A stretch of 64,000 bases of DNA from Arthrobacter cryoconiti (lineage in GTDB: Bacteria > Actinomycetota > Actinomycetes > Actinomycetales > Micrococcaceae), in assembly GCF_020905375.1 (NCBI RefSeq), contig NZ_JAJJBU010000018.1, forward strand, positions 1 through 64,000, written 5' to 3'. The translations under genes and the position numbers were made by a program. Numbering within the stretch: position 1 is the first letter of the stretch; each line of letters starts with the position of its first letter. The notes under the pieces were generated by a model. The model did not search any database. It saw only the letters and a program-made list of their open reading frames with translations, and was not told where the DNA came from. This document shows positions 46,287-55,863 of this stretch, piece by piece.

Positions 46287-48068
46287 TTAGAGTTCCGGGA
46301 GCACCCGCTCCTTGACCTGCTTGCGGAGGATTTTCCCGAGCATTGAGCGCGGCATATCCGGCACCTGCACGATCCTTCTCGGGACTTTGTACCCGGCCAG
46401 CTGCCCACGGCAATGCTCACGCAGGGCTTCTTCGTTCAGGCTGACACCTGGTTCAAGCTCGACGGCGGCCACCACCATTTCCCCGCCGCGCTCCAATGCC
46501 TTGCCGAAGACGGCGGCATCCACCACGTCGCGGTGCTGGCGCAGAACACTCTCCACCTCCGATGGGGCCACATTGAACCCACCAGTGATCACAAGTTCCT
46601 TGGCACGGTCCACAATGGTGGTAAATCCTTCTTGATCCACCGTGACAACGTCTCCTGTCCGGAGCCAGCCATCCGCCGTCAGCGTCCTTGCAGTTTCTTC
46701 CGGATTGTTCCAATAACCCTGGAACACTTGCGGGCCTTTCAACAGCAACTCACCAGGTTGCCCTTGCGCCACTTCCTCGCCGGGATGATTTGCGTCGACC
46801 ACTTTCATTAGCGTGGATGGAAACGGTACTCCTATGGTCCCGTTCTTGCGGGTGGGGTAGAACGGATTGCCCAATGCCACCGGCGAAGATTCCGTCATCC
46901 CGTAACCTTCCACGAGCAAGCCTCCCGCGACGGATTCCCACAGCTCCACCACATGATCCGGCAAGTTCATGGCCCCGGAGATACAGTATTTGCACGAACG
47001 CAATGACACACCCTTCTCCTTGGCAGCCAAGGCAGTGCGCTCATAAATGGGCGGTACGGCACAGTACACGGTGGCGGGCGATTTCTTCATGGCGTCCAGC
47101 ACCAGGTCCGTCTCAAACTTCGGGAACAGCACCAACAGACCCTGTTTGCGAATACCAAACGTCAAATACAGTGTCATCCCAAACGCGTGGAACATGGGCA
47201 GGATCGCATAGAGGATCTCTTTGCGCTTCTGGGCTCCGTGCATCCAAGCTTCGCCCTGCAGCGCATTTGAAAACAGGTTGAAGTGCGTGAGCATGGCACC
47301 TTTAGGCAGACCCGTGGTGCCAGAGGTGTAGCCAATCACGGCTAGGTCAGCCACGTCCGGGCGAGGGTGGGCCGGATCAATGCTCCCGCTAGACAACAAT
47401 TCCTTCCACGGCATGGTCCCCGGTGCCGGTGCGCTGAGCGCAACACGGCTTTGCCGCAGTTTTTGCACCGGCAAGTACAGGGCCAAACGCTTAAGCGCAG
47501 GGAACGCTGTCAGCAGATTCACGGACACGATTTTCTCGATTTTGATGTCAGCGGGGAATTCCTCAATGGCGGCGACCGCCTTATCCCACGCGATCACGAC
47601 CCGCGCCTGGTGATCCTCGAACTGGTGCCGCAATTCCCGCGAGGTATAAAGCGGGTTGTGTTCCACCACCACAGCACCCAGACGCAGAACAGCATAAAAA
47701 GCCACCACGTGCTGGGGACAATTGGGCAGAACCAGTGCCACCCGATCCCCCGCACGCACACCAAGTTTCCGCAATCCCTCTGCGGCCCGATTAACCTGCT
47801 CACCGAGCTGGCGGTAGCTGGTGCGGCGCCCGAAGAACTCCAGCGCCGGGCTGGCACCGGCCTCCTCCACGGACGTCTCCAACATATCCACCAGCGACTT
47901 CGTGGGCAGTTCGATCTGTTCCGGGACCCCTGGCTGATAGTTCTTCACCCACGGATGACTGGTCGCGGCGCTTTCCTCTGTAAATACTTCAGCGCTTGCT
48001 TCAGCCTTTGCTTCAGCGTTGGGAACGCGGTTTGCAGGATCGGGATTCACGGAATCTGGAAGTGGCAT
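46287..48068 (-). CDS. fadD: Long-chain fatty acid-CoA ligase
   Basis: A 593-residue member of the adenylate-forming family. AMP-binding motif IGYTSGTTGLPKGAML, then GYGMTESSPVA and the hinge TGDVVTVDQEGFTTIVDRAKELVITGGFNV are all clear, and the C-terminal lysine region PRSMLGKILRKQV is intact. It activates fatty acids with ATP and CoA. The gene is convergent with mtr and divergent from the retron, which begins 100 bases upstream of its start. Confidence 0.9.
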   Translation of the reverse strand: MPLPDSVNPDPANRVPNAEAKAEASAEVFTEESAATSHPWVKNYQPGVPEQIELPTKSLVDMLETSVEEAGASPALEFFGRRTSYRQLGEQVNRAAEGLRKLGVRAGDRVALVLPNCPQHVVAFYAVLRLGAVVVEHNPLYTSRELRHQFEDHQARVVIAWDKAVAAIEEFPADIKIEKIVSVNLLTAFPALKRLALYLPVQKLRQSRVALSAPAPGTMPWKELLSSGSIDPAHPRPDVADLAVIGYTSGTTGLPKGAMLTHFNLFSNALQGEAWMHGAQKRKEILYAILPMFHAFGMTLYLTFGIRKQGLLVLFPKFETDLVLDAMKKSPATVYCAVPPIYERTALAAKEKGVSLRSCKYCISGAMNLPDHVVELWESVAGGLLVEGYGMTESSPVALGNPFYPTRKNGTIGVPFPSTLMKVVDANHPGEEVAQGQPGELLLKGPQVFQGYWNNPEETARTLTADGWLRTGDVVTVDQEGFTTIVDRAKELVITGGFNVAPSEVESVLRQHRDVVDAAVFGKALERGGEMVVAAVELEPGVSLNEEALREHCRGQLAGYKVPRRIVQVPDMPRSMLGKILRKQVKERVLPEL

Positions 48069-48170
48069 GATTCCATCCTGCCGCCAACTCTGCGTAGCTG
48101 TCGAATGGCTTCACCGGCGAGCGCCGAGGAAGCCTCTCACCGCGTCAGAGCCCTTTGCTACCCTTGAGGC

Positions 48171-48337
48171 ATGCGACGGCTTCTGGATGAGGTGGGTACG
48201 GCACCTAGTGCGCGTCCCTCTCCGGGGTTACCCCGGGGCTTGCACGTCACCCTGAGACATCCGCCTCGGGTGCCTCACTGCGCTCCGCGCAGCAGCGCAC
48301 CCGAACAGAGAGTGAAGTCATCCAGAAGCCGTTGCGC
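48171..48337 (+). ncRNA. Retron msr-msd RNA
   Basis: A structured RNA of about 165 bases directly ahead of the RT. Its ends form a long stem: a1 at 48173-48190 (GCGACGGCTTCTGGATGA) pairs with a2 at 48318-48335 (TCATCCAGAAGCCGTTGC), 18 pairs with one G-U. Inside, an msr-type hairpin CCGGGG/CCCCGG with loop TTA sits at 48222-48236, bracketed by GTGC/GCAC. An msd-type hairpin has an 8-bp outer stem TCGGGTGC (48266-48273) with GCACCCGA (48297-48304) and a 6-bp inner stem CTGCGC/GCGCAG with loop TCC. The a1/a2 plus msr/msd order is the retron layout. The priming guanosine should lie just after a1 in GATGAGGTGGG but cannot be fixed by eye. Confidence 0.75.
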
Positions 48338-48376
48338 TCTTCCGCCCAACCCCGCCCACCGCAGCTTGACTTGCCC

Positions 48377-49792
48377 ATGACCACTCCCACGCCCGGCGCT
48401 GCGGTCCTCGCGCGCACACCGAACCCTTCGCCTCGTAACGTGTCCACAGCTCTTGCCTATGCTTTTCTAGCCGCGCCGACCTGGAGCGAAGCGGAGCTGG
48501 CCGCCGCAACCACATACGTCGTCGGAAAGCGAGGCGGCACACGGTCCGCAAAGTGGCACACACAACTCGCGTCCAGTGTGCTGCGAGCCTACCCGCGCCC
48601 TCCTCTACGGGAACCACGCCAACTAGCGGTCTTCATAGCCGGCGCTAAGCCCTTCTACCTTGCAGTAGACCGTGCCACCCGGTTGCACGCCACCTTGACG
48701 ATTGCGCACTATGTTCTCCCACCCACCAACGTTGCTGAGCTGAAGTCACCACTGGAAGAGCGCAGTCTCATCCCGCAAACGCTTGCGGAACTGGCGGGTG
48801 TCCTGGATCTGACCGTTGGTGAACTGGATTGGTTTGCCGATCCCCTGCAATGGAACCGTACGGCACGCAACAAACGTCTGGTCCACTACCGCCACCAATG
48901 GCGGCTGCGCCCCGGGCGGACGCCTCGCCTCTTGGAGATTCCGGCTCCCCGCCTGCGCGAAATCCAGCGCAGCGTGCTGCGCGAACTACTCTCCCCGCTC
49001 CCCCTACACGACGCCGCCCACGGGTTCACTCCTGGACGCAGCCCCGCCACTAACGCCGCACACCACACCGGCCGGAACGTCGTCGTCAATGTGGACCTCA
49101 CTACGTTCTTTGCCCGGGTCACTGCCGGGAAGGTCTTTGGCATACTGCGCCAAGCCGGATTCCCGGAGACCGTGGCGCACCGCCTGGCTGGGCTATGCAC
49201 GCATACCGTCCCCCTGGGCGTGATTGCCGAGATGCCCCAAGGCGGCGGCGCATCCGGCCGTTTCGCTTTCCGCCAAGCCCTGGCCACCCCACATCTGCCG
49301 CAGGGCGCCCCGACTTCTCCGGCGCTGGCCAATCTGTCCCTGCGACGTTTGGATTCTCGTCTTGCCGGGCTGGCTGCAAGCTTCGACGCCGACTACACCC
49401 GTTACGCCGATGACTTGGCCTTTAGCGGCGGACCCGGCTTTTCCCATAGGTCTTTAGCGTTCGTCAGCTTGGTGCATAAGATCGTGGAGCAGGAGGGGCA
49501 CACCGTCAACGATGCCAAAACTCGGGTGCGTGGAAGTGGTGTTCAGCAGCGTGTTACGGGCGTGGTGGTCAATGCGCACACCAATGTTTCCCGTGCCGAG
49601 TTTGATCGGCTCAAGGCAATTTTGCACAACTGCGCCGTTCACGGCCCGGCCGGGCAAAACCGTTGCGGGCCACAGGGCTCAGAGCATTCAGACTTCCGCG
49701 GGCACCTCCAGGGGCGGATCGCGTGGGTGCGCCACCTCAACCCGGCCCGTGCGGCCAAGCTAGAACGCATCTTTGCGGCGATCATTTGGTAG
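48377..49792 (+). CDS. Retron-type reverse transcriptase
   Basis: A 471-residue RT from the ATG at 48377. A frame start at the TTG 48332 would run through a2 and is rejected. The first 200 residues are a helical extension like that of myxobacterial retron RTs. The RT core has AHGFTPGRS, the retron NAxxH motif at 226-230 (NAAHH), the first catalytic Asp D240 in VVVNVDLTTFF, LPQGAPTSP at 307-315, YADD at 343-346 and the retron VTG at 393-395 followed by VVN. All catalytic residues are intact. No group II maturase X domain or HNH domain is present. It should copy the upstream RNA into branched msDNA. No separate effector gene adjoins it: fadD is upstream, a GntR gene downstream on the other strand overlaps its tail by 11 bases. 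Confidence 0.88.
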   Translation: MTTPTPGAAVLARTPNPSPRNVSTALAYAFLAAPTWSEAELAAATTYVVGKRGGTRSAKWHTQLASSVLRAYPRPPLREPRQLAVFIAGAKPFYLAVDRATRLHATLTIAHYVLPPTNVAELKSPLEERSLIPQTLAELAGVLDLTVGELDWFADPLQWNRTARNKRLVHYRHQWRLRPGRTPRLLEIPAPRLREIQRSVLRELLSPLPLHDAAHGFTPGRSPATNAAHHTGRNVVVNVDLTTFFARVTAGKVFGILRQAGFPETVAHRLAGLCTHTVPLGVIAEMPQGGGASGRFAFRQALATPHLPQGAPTSPALANLSLRRLDSRLAGLAASFDADYTRYADDLAFSGGPGFSHRSLAFVSLVHKIVEQEGHTVNDAKTRVRGSGVQQRVTGVVVNAHTNVSRAEFDRLKAILHNCAVHGPAGQNRCGPQGSEHSDFRGHLQGRIAWVRHLNPARAAKLERIFAAIIW

Positions 49793-50531
49793 GCGGCTGC
49801 GCACCTAGACCCTGTGCAATCTCCCCGTCGGCCACCACAACTTCGGAACTCTCGAGACTAAACCGCCGAGCATAACCCACCCGTGACTCGTTCACATGCC
49901 TACTCATCAACTCACCGGCATCTGTAGCATTTCCGGCGTCGATGGCCGCCATAATATCCCAGTGCTCACTCCACGAATGCTTGCCGCGTGACTTCACATC
50001 TGAGGCGTAAAGCCACTCAATTTTCCGGGCAATCTGTGAGAACAGTGCCGCCAAGGATGTACTGGAGCTAAGTTCTGCAATGGCCAGATGGAAGCGAATG
50101 TTCAGTTCCGGTAATTGTTCTTGCCGGTCTGCCGCCACAGCCTCGTCTCCCTCGGCGAGGATCTGCGCTATCTCCTTGCGAATGCTCCACCAACCATCGT
50201 CCGGGTGTCCAGCGGAAAACTGGGCTGCAGCACGCCGGGCGGCCCTGGCGGCAATAGCCGCCTCCAGGGCCTCCCGCACAGCAAAAAGATCATCTGCTTC
50301 GTCGACCGGAATTGCTGCCACCGTGGACCCGGCATAGGGCTTTGATTCCACAAAGCCTTCCATCTCCAAGCCCCGGAGTGCCTCGCGCACAGGCACCCTG
50401 GAGATGCCATACTTTTTCGCCAGGGCCGCCTCCGTCACGCGGCTGCCCGAGGGAAGCACACCGAAGATGATGTCATGACGGATCTCATCCTGAATGCGCA
50501 GCTTAGGTGTTGGTTCCGTATTATCGAGCAA
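49782..50531 (-). CDS. GntR-family regulator, FCD (FadR) type
   Basis: 249 residues from a TTG at 50531 placed after GGAG; this overlaps the ATPase gene by 11 bases. A winged-helix domain (IRHDIIFGVLPSGSRVTEAALAKKYGISRVPVREALRGLEMEGFV) is followed by an all-helical FCD ligand domain with DDLFAVREALEAAIA and conserved His residues. It is the last gene of the peptide-uptake operon and probably represses it from the TTGTATACAA palindrome at 57612. The ligand may be the transported peptide, a gamma-glutamyl product or an amino acid. Confidence 0.88.
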   Translation of the reverse strand: MLDNTEPTPKLRIQDEIRHDIIFGVLPSGSRVTEAALAKKYGISRVPVREALRGLEMEGFVESKPYAGSTVAAIPVDEADDLFAVREALEAAIAARAARRAAAQFSAGHPDDGWWSIRKEIAQILAEGDEAVAADRQEQLPELNIRFHLAIAELSSSTSLAALFSQIARKIEWLYASDVKSRGKHSWSEHWDIMAAIDAGNATDAGELMSRHVNESRVGYARRFSLESSEVVVADGEIAQGLGAQPPTK

Positions 50532-52200
50532 ATGAGGCTCCAGGGATGGCTCCAAGTAGTTCCTTCGTGTAGTCGGCCTCGGGGGCCATAAAGACCTTCT
50601 CAACACTACCGTCTTCCACCACTTTGCCAGCCTTCATCACCACCACTTGGTGCGCAATCTGACGCACCACCGCCAGATCATGAGTAATGAAGAGGTACGT
50701 CAATCCCAATCGGTTCTGCAACTCCGCCAAAAGATCCAAAATCTGATCCTGCACCAGCACATCCAACGCTGAAACGGCCTCATCACAGATCAACATTTCA
50801 GGTTCCAAAGCCAACGCCCGGGCAATGGCTACACGCTGACGCTGACCGCCGGAGAGTTCATTGGGTCGGCGCTGAGCCATGGTGCGTGGAAGCGCCACCT
50901 GATCCAGAAGTTGCGCCACACGCGCCCGGCGTGAAGCGGCATTGCCTACCTTAAAGACCCGGAGCGGTTCATCAATGAGCCGTTCGATGCTGAACGTAGG
51001 ATTCAAGGAGCCGTAGGGATCTTGGAAGACTGGCTGCACCTTTCGCCGCAGCGCCCGTCGCACCGCTCCGTCGCTGGCAGTAATGCTCTTTCCATCGATC
51101 AGGGCCTCGCCGCTAGTGGCTTGTTCCAGACCCAAAATCATTCTTGCAATAGTGGTTTTGCCTGACCCTGACTCACCAACCACGGCTGTGGTAGTTCCTC
51201 TCTCCACGGAGAAAGAGACATTATCTACGGCCAAGAACTTTTTCCCATGCTGACTGCGCAAAGTGAATTCCTTGACTAAGCCACGCACCTCCAAAATAGT
51301 TGTGGACGCCGCCTTGGACTCAACCGGCAGGCTTGCCCCGGCCAGTTCTTCGCCAGTGACAGTGGCTAGCAGAGACGGAGCCGCGGCCACCAATTGCTGC
51401 GTGTATTCCTCCTGCGGATTCAACAAAATCTGTTCCGGCGTACCGACCTCCACAATATGACCGTTAGCCATGACAATGATCCGGTCCGTACGGTCCGCCG
51501 CCAGCCCCAAATCATGGGTGATAAACAAGAGCGACGTGCCACGGGCATCCACCAGCGTCTGCAAGTGATCAAGGATCTGGCGCTGGACCGTCACATCCAA
51601 GGCCGACGTCGGCTCATCAGCAATCAGAAGCTCCGGTTCTCCGGCCAAAGAGATGGCAATGAGCACTCGTTGACGCATTCCGCCGGAAAACTCATGCGGG
51701 AACTGACCGTAGCGCCTTCCCGCATCGGGAATGCCAGCTTCAGTCATCAAGTTCACGGCACGCTGACGAATATTGTCCCGACCCTGGTGTCCATTGGCTG
51801 CCAGAGCATCCGCGATCTGCGCCCCCACTTTCATGACGGGGTTCAGGTTGGACATCGGATCCTGGGGTACCAACCCAATTTGGCGTCCACGGATGTGACG
51901 CAACTGCTTTTCACTTGCGCCGCCCAGATCCGCACCGTCAAGTGTGATCGAGCCACCAGTGATCCTGCCGTTGCCGGGCAGGAGTCCAAGAATTGCTCCT
52001 ACAGTGGTTGATTTTCCCGAGCCGGACTGGCCCACGATTGCCACTCGTTCTCCGCGCCTGATGGTGAAGTTCACACCGTGCAGAACGGGCCCTTCTCCGA
52101 AGCTGACCTCCAAGTCCTTGACTTCCAAGATCGGCTGCCCGGAGTCCACTGCTGACTCCTGCGATGTGTGCTGCGCAAAAACACTAGCGTCCTGCTGCAT
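50521..52200 (-). CDS. Dipeptide/oligopeptide ABC transporter, fused ATPase
   Basis: 559 residues from the ATG at 52200, carrying two complete ABC domains joined by a linker. Walker A sites are GQSGSGKSTT and GESGSGKTTI; signatures are FSGGMRQRV and LSGGQRQRV; both halves carry Walker B regions (LLIADEPTSALD; LICDEAVSALD). One chain thus replaces the DppD and DppF pair. It overlaps the gamma-glutamyltransferase gene by 17 bases. It powers the importer whose permeases are encoded at 54005-55863. Confidence 0.9.
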   Translation of the reverse strand: MQQDASVFAQHTSQESAVDSGQPILEVKDLEVSFGEGPVLHGVNFTIRRGERVAIVGQSGSGKSTTVGAILGLLPGNGRITGGSITLDGADLGGASEKQLRHIRGRQIGLVPQDPMSNLNPVMKVGAQIADALAANGHQGRDNIRQRAVNLMTEAGIPDAGRRYGQFPHEFSGGMRQRVLIAISLAGEPELLIADEPTSALDVTVQRQILDHLQTLVDARGTSLLFITHDLGLAADRTDRIIVMANGHIVEVGTPEQILLNPQEEYTQQLVAAAPSLLATVTGEELAGASLPVESKAASTTILEVRGLVKEFTLRSQHGKKFLAVDNVSFSVERGTTTAVVGESGSGKTTIARMILGLEQATSGEALIDGKSITASDGAVRRALRRKVQPVFQDPYGSLNPTFSIERLIDEPLRVFKVGNAASRRARVAQLLDQVALPRTMAQRRPNELSGGQRQRVAIARALALEPEMLICDEAVSALDVLVQDQILDLLAELQNRLGLTYLFITHDLAVVRQIAHQVVVMKAGKVVEDGSVEKVFMAPEADYTKELLGAIPGASFAR

Positions 52201-54001
52201 ATCCCTGTGCCCCTCTCGGATTGGCTGAAGCGGTGAGCATTCCTGTTGCGGGCTCGCGGCCCACTGACGAGAGCCGGCCAAGGGCCCAGTCGCCAGCACG
52301 GGTGACGACATGTCCGCGGCGTTCCAACTCGTCAATGACGACCGTGCCTAGCCGGTCTTCCACAACGGCCCCTCCGGGAGTCCAAGTTCGCGGCCAGAAC
52401 GATCCTGCGATCGAGGTGGTGTGCAAGGCGGGAGCATCTACCGCCTGCTGGGGCGTGTAACCGCCTACCAAGGTGCGTAGCAAGTACAGCAGCTGCCATT
52501 GATCTTGCTGGTCCCCGCCAGGGGACCCCAAGGCAGTGACTGCCTGACCATCCTTGAGGATCAACGTTGGAGTGAGTGTGGTTCGCGGCCGTTGTCCCGG
52601 TTCCAGCGAGGAAGCGGCGCCTTCCTCCAACCACGTCATTTGCAACCGCGTACCCAGGCAGAAACCAAGCTCAGGGATGGTGGGTGACGACTGCAGCCAC
52701 CCTCCTGACGGGGTAGCGGAGATCATGTTGCCCCACTGGTCAACCACGTCAATATGGCAGGTGTCCCCCTGGGTTTCCCCCGAGGGCCGGACGGTAGGTT
52801 CCCCGACCCCCGCAAAGGTTCCTTCGCTAATGCCCACCAACGCCGGTGGCATGTACTCGGTGCGTAGCGGCGGGAAGAAAGGTTTGACGCCGGGTACATT
52901 TCCGGGTCGGAACTCAGTGCTGGCCCGTTCGCCAATCAAGGCACGGCGTTGTGCGGCGTACTCCTCACTGAGCAAAAATGACATGTCAACGTTCGCGTCC
53001 CCGTAATAGGCATCCCTGTCGGCGTAAGCCAATTTCTCGGCCTCCATAATGGTGTGCGCGCCCAGAGCGGTTGACGGGTCTAAATGCTCGTCGTCGAACC
53101 CGGCAAGGATCGCCAGCGTTTGCAAAAGTACGGGTCCCTGGCCCCAAGGACCCGTTTTGGCGATGGTGTGTCCGCGGAACTCCAGGGTGGCGGCGTCGTC
53201 GTACACGGCTCTGAAGTTGGCGAAGTCCTCCCGGTCCATGACGCCAGCGTGGTCCGTACCCGAAGAATGCCGATGCGCCTTAGCAAGGAACTCGACAGCA
53301 GCCTTAGCCACAAATCCCTCCGCCCACTCTTGCCGGGCGCCGTCGATCCGACTCTCACGATTGCTGCCTGCGCTCTCGCCGGCGGCGATCAATCGATCCA
53401 TGACGGAGGCGTATGCTTCGTTGCGAATCAGCTCTCCCTCCTGCGGGATGCGCCCGCCCGGCATCCACGTCTGCGCGGATGTGGGCCAGTGCTCAGCGAA
53501 CAGTTCAGCCACCGATTCAATGGTGGTGCTCACCCTTCCCAGCACCGGATAGCCGTTGCGCGCATACCCGATGGCGAATTCCAGCACGGCGCTGAGTTCC
53601 CAGGTTCCATGATCACGCAGGAGCAAAAGCCAGGCGTCGAATCCGCCTGGCACGGCTGCGGCAAGCGCGCCTGCGCCAGGTACTAGCTCCAGTCCTTCGG
53701 CGAGGTAGCGCTCCCGCGTTGCGGCCATCGGGGCCGGTCCCTGCCCCATCAGCACCACAGGCACTCCGGGTTCCGCGCTCGTCACAAAGACGGCTGTCAT
53801 GTCCCCGCCTGGGCCGTTGAGATGCGGCTCCACCACGTGCAGCACGAATCCGGCGGCGCAAGCGGCGTCGAAGGCGTTGCCCCCTCTCTCCAATACTGCT
53901 TGAGCCGATGCTGTAGCCAGCCAGTGGGTGGTGGCGGTCATGCCGAAGGTTCCCTGCAGGTTGGGGCGGGAAGTGAATGAGTTGGGTTTCGTGTACGTCA
54001 C
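52184..54001 (-). CDS. Gamma-glutamyltransferase family protein
   Basis: A 605-residue Ntn-hydrolase-type protein. AFDAACAAGFVLHVVEPHLNGPGGD (about residues 43-67) is the family opening, and GDTCHIDVVDQWGNMISAT carries the predicted nucleophile T414 at the self-cleavage site, followed by a glycine-rich loop. A conventional secretion signal is absent, so it may work in the cytoplasm. Lying in the middle of a peptide importer operon, it probably removes gamma-glutamyl groups from imported peptides such as glutathione, gamma-glutamyl amino acids or peptidoglycan fragments. Activity as hydrolase or transferase is unresolved. Confidence 0.85.
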   Translation of the reverse strand: MTYTKPNSFTSRPNLQGTFGMTATTHWLATASAQAVLERGGNAFDAACAAGFVLHVVEPHLNGPGGDMTAVFVTSAEPGVPVVLMGQGPAPMAATRERYLAEGLELVPGAGALAAAVPGGFDAWLLLLRDHGTWELSAVLEFAIGYARNGYPVLGRVSTTIESVAELFAEHWPTSAQTWMPGGRIPQEGELIRNEAYASVMDRLIAAGESAGSNRESRIDGARQEWAEGFVAKAAVEFLAKAHRHSSGTDHAGVMDREDFANFRAVYDDAATLEFRGHTIAKTGPWGQGPVLLQTLAILAGFDDEHLDPSTALGAHTIMEAEKLAYADRDAYYGDANVDMSFLLSEEYAAQRRALIGERASTEFRPGNVPGVKPFFPPLRTEYMPPALVGISEGTFAGVGEPTVRPSGETQGDTCHIDVVDQWGNMISATPSGGWLQSSPTIPELGFCLGTRLQMTWLEEGAASSLEPGQRPRTTLTPTLILKDGQAVTALGSPGGDQQDQWQLLYLLRTLVGGYTPQQAVDAPALHTTSIAGSFWPRTWTPGGAVVEDRLGTVVIDELERRGHVVTRAGDWALGRLSSVGREPATGMLTASANPRGAQGYAAGR

Positions 54002-54004
54002 GGT

Positions 54005-54910
54005 CTACTTTCGGCTTGATGCTGTGGGGTCAAAGGCGTCGCGCAGGGCGTCGCCAAAGAGATTGAAGGCAAGGCAGATGACAGCAATGCCGAGCCCGGG
54101 AATGATCGCCGCGGTGGGCGAACGGAACATGTACTGCTGCGCGTCAGAGAGCATGATCCCCAGGCTCGGAGTGGGCGGTTGAATGCCCAATCCGAGGAAA
54201 GACAAGAGCGCCTCTCCAATGACGGCCACCGGCATGATCACCGTCGCTTGGACAATGATGGCACTGGCCGCATTGGGCAGCACATGCGTGAAGACAATCC
54301 GCAGTCCAGAGGCATCCATCGTCTTCGCGCTCAGGACAAAGTCACTTTCCTTGATGCGTAGCGTCTCACCGCGAACTATGCGGATCATGGTCGGAATATA
54401 TGCCACGCCTAGGGCGATAGCCGCGTTTTGCAGGCTGGGACCGCTGATGGCAGCCAGGCCCACGGCGATAATCAGGAACGGGAACGCCAGTGTCACATCC
54501 GTCAGCCGGGAGATGATCGCATCAAGCCACTTCCAATAGCCTGCCAGCAGCCCCAAGGGTGCACCGACGCCCACCGCCAAGAGGACGCATAACACCCCGA
54601 CTTGTAGTGAGGCGCGCATGCCGAAGAGCATCCGGGAGAAGACGTCCCGGCCCAGATCATCTGTCCCTAAAAGGAACCCGACCGTTCCAGGTTTTTGGAA
54701 CGGCGTCGCGAAGTGAACTTCAGCGGGTCCATAAGGTGCCAAAATCGGAGCCAAGATGGCTAAAAGGACCACAATGACTAACAACACACCGCCGAACAGG
54801 CCCAGCTTGTTACCACGCAGGGAGCGCCAAAGACGTCCACGGCTGGAGCCCAGCACGAGGCCGTCCTCTATATCCAAGCCAGACTTGGGAAGAATTTCAT
54901 TAACAGCCAT
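54005..54910 (-). CDS. Peptide ABC transporter permease, DppC type
   Basis: A 301-residue inner-membrane protein with an N-terminal cytoplasmic segment, one transmembrane helix (GLFGGVLLVIVVLLAILAPIL) and the binding-protein-dependent transport domain ending in a coupling helix region (GIQPPTPSLGIML). LGTDDLGRDVFSRML is diagnostic of DppC/OppC. Its ATG shares one base with the upstream stop (TGATG). Confidence 0.9.
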   Translation of the reverse strand: MAVNEILPKSGLDIEDGLVLGSSRGRLWRSLRGNKLGLFGGVLLVIVVLLAILAPILAPYGPAEVHFATPFQKPGTVGFLLGTDDLGRDVFSRMLFGMRASLQVGVLCVLLAVGVGAPLGLLAGYWKWLDAIISRLTDVTLAFPFLIIAVGLAAISGPSLQNAAIALGVAYIPTMIRIVRGETLRIKESDFVLSAKTMDASGLRIVFTHVLPNAASAIIVQATVIMPVAVIGEALLSFLGLGIQPPTPSLGIMLSDAQQYMFRSPTAAIIPGLGIAVICLAFNLFGDALRDAFDPTASSRK

Positions 54911-55863
54911 CAGTTGCCTCCTCCGATTCGTATCCGCGGATTAATCACCGAGTAGAGCACGTCTACCGACAGGTTGATCACAATGTAGCTGAGCGTGATG
55001 ATCAGCACGACGGCCTCAATGACCGGGTAGTCGCGGGTAAATACCGCATCCAAGGTGAGCTTGCCGAAGCCCGGCAAAGCAAAGATTCGTTCGGTAACAA
55101 CAGCTCCTGAAATCAGGCCACCGAGTTGGAGCCCTACGATCGTCACCACCACTATGAGCGAGTTTCGCAGCCCATAACGGGTCAATACCCGCGCCCCGCT
55201 GAGACCTTTCGCCTTCGCGGTGCGCACATAATCGGTGTTCATGGTTTCAATCATGGACGCCCTGGTTTGGCGCATGATCACCGCTGCAAGCGAAGTTCCA
55301 AGAATGACTGCAGGCAAGGTGAGGTAATACAAGCCCTTGATCGGGTCAGAGAGAACGTCCACATATCCGGAAGCCGGGAACCACCCCAGACCGACAGCCA
55401 AATACAGGATGGCAAGAATTCCCAACCAGAAGTTAGGGACGGACAGGCCGAGGAGTGCAAAGCCATTGGTGAACCATTCAGGCCACCGTCCCCGGAACCG
55501 CTCAGCTATGACGCCGAAGAGCACGCCCACCAACACGGCCACAGCAATCGCATACGCCGACAACCATAAAGTGACCGGCAACGTGGTCGCGATCAGATCG
55601 ATCACTGGCGTTCCTGTGCGGGTTGAGGTGCCAAAGTCCCCGCGGGATAGATTGGATAAGAAAGTCATGAACTGGGCGGGCAGCGAATCATCGAGCCCCA
55701 ACTGTTCGCGCATGGCGGCAAGCTGTTCCGGGCTGGCATCCTCGCCAGCCATAGCCCGCGCCGGGTCACCGGGAAGCAGACGCACTCCCAGGAACACGAC
55801 CACGGCGGAAAGCACCAGCGTCAGCGCGGACTGCCACAGTTTCGTCAGAATGTAGCGAATCAT
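54910..55863 (-). CDS. Peptide ABC transporter permease, DppB type
   Basis: A 317-residue permease with about six transmembrane helices. The N-terminal MIRYILTKLWQSALTLVLSAVVVF and FLGVRLLPGDPARAM are standard for DppB, and VIMRQTRASMIETMNTDYVRTAKAKGLS is its EAA-like coupling region. It is translationally coupled to the substrate-binding protein (four-base overlap) and to DppC. Confidence 0.9.
   Translation of the reverse strand: MIRYILTKLWQSALTLVLSAVVVFLGVRLLPGDPARAMAGEDASPEQLAAMREQLGLDDSLPAQFMTFLSNLSRGDFGTSTRTGTPVIDLIATTLPVTLWLSAYAIAVAVLVGVLFGVIAERFRGRWPEWFTNGFALLGLSVPNFWLGILAILYLAVGLGWFPASGYVDVLSDPIKGLYYLTLPAVILGTSLAAVIMRQTRASMIETMNTDYVRTAKAKGLSGARVLTRYGLRNSLIVVVTIVGLQLGGLISGAVVTERIFALPGFGKLTLDAVFTRDYPVIEAVVLIITLSYIVINLSVDVLYSVINPRIRIGGGN

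Noticed and set aside
48332-48376. Upstream TTG start for the reverse transcriptase
   Set aside because: It would overlap the a2 arm of the retron RNA and adds 15 residues without features; ATG 48377 is preferred.
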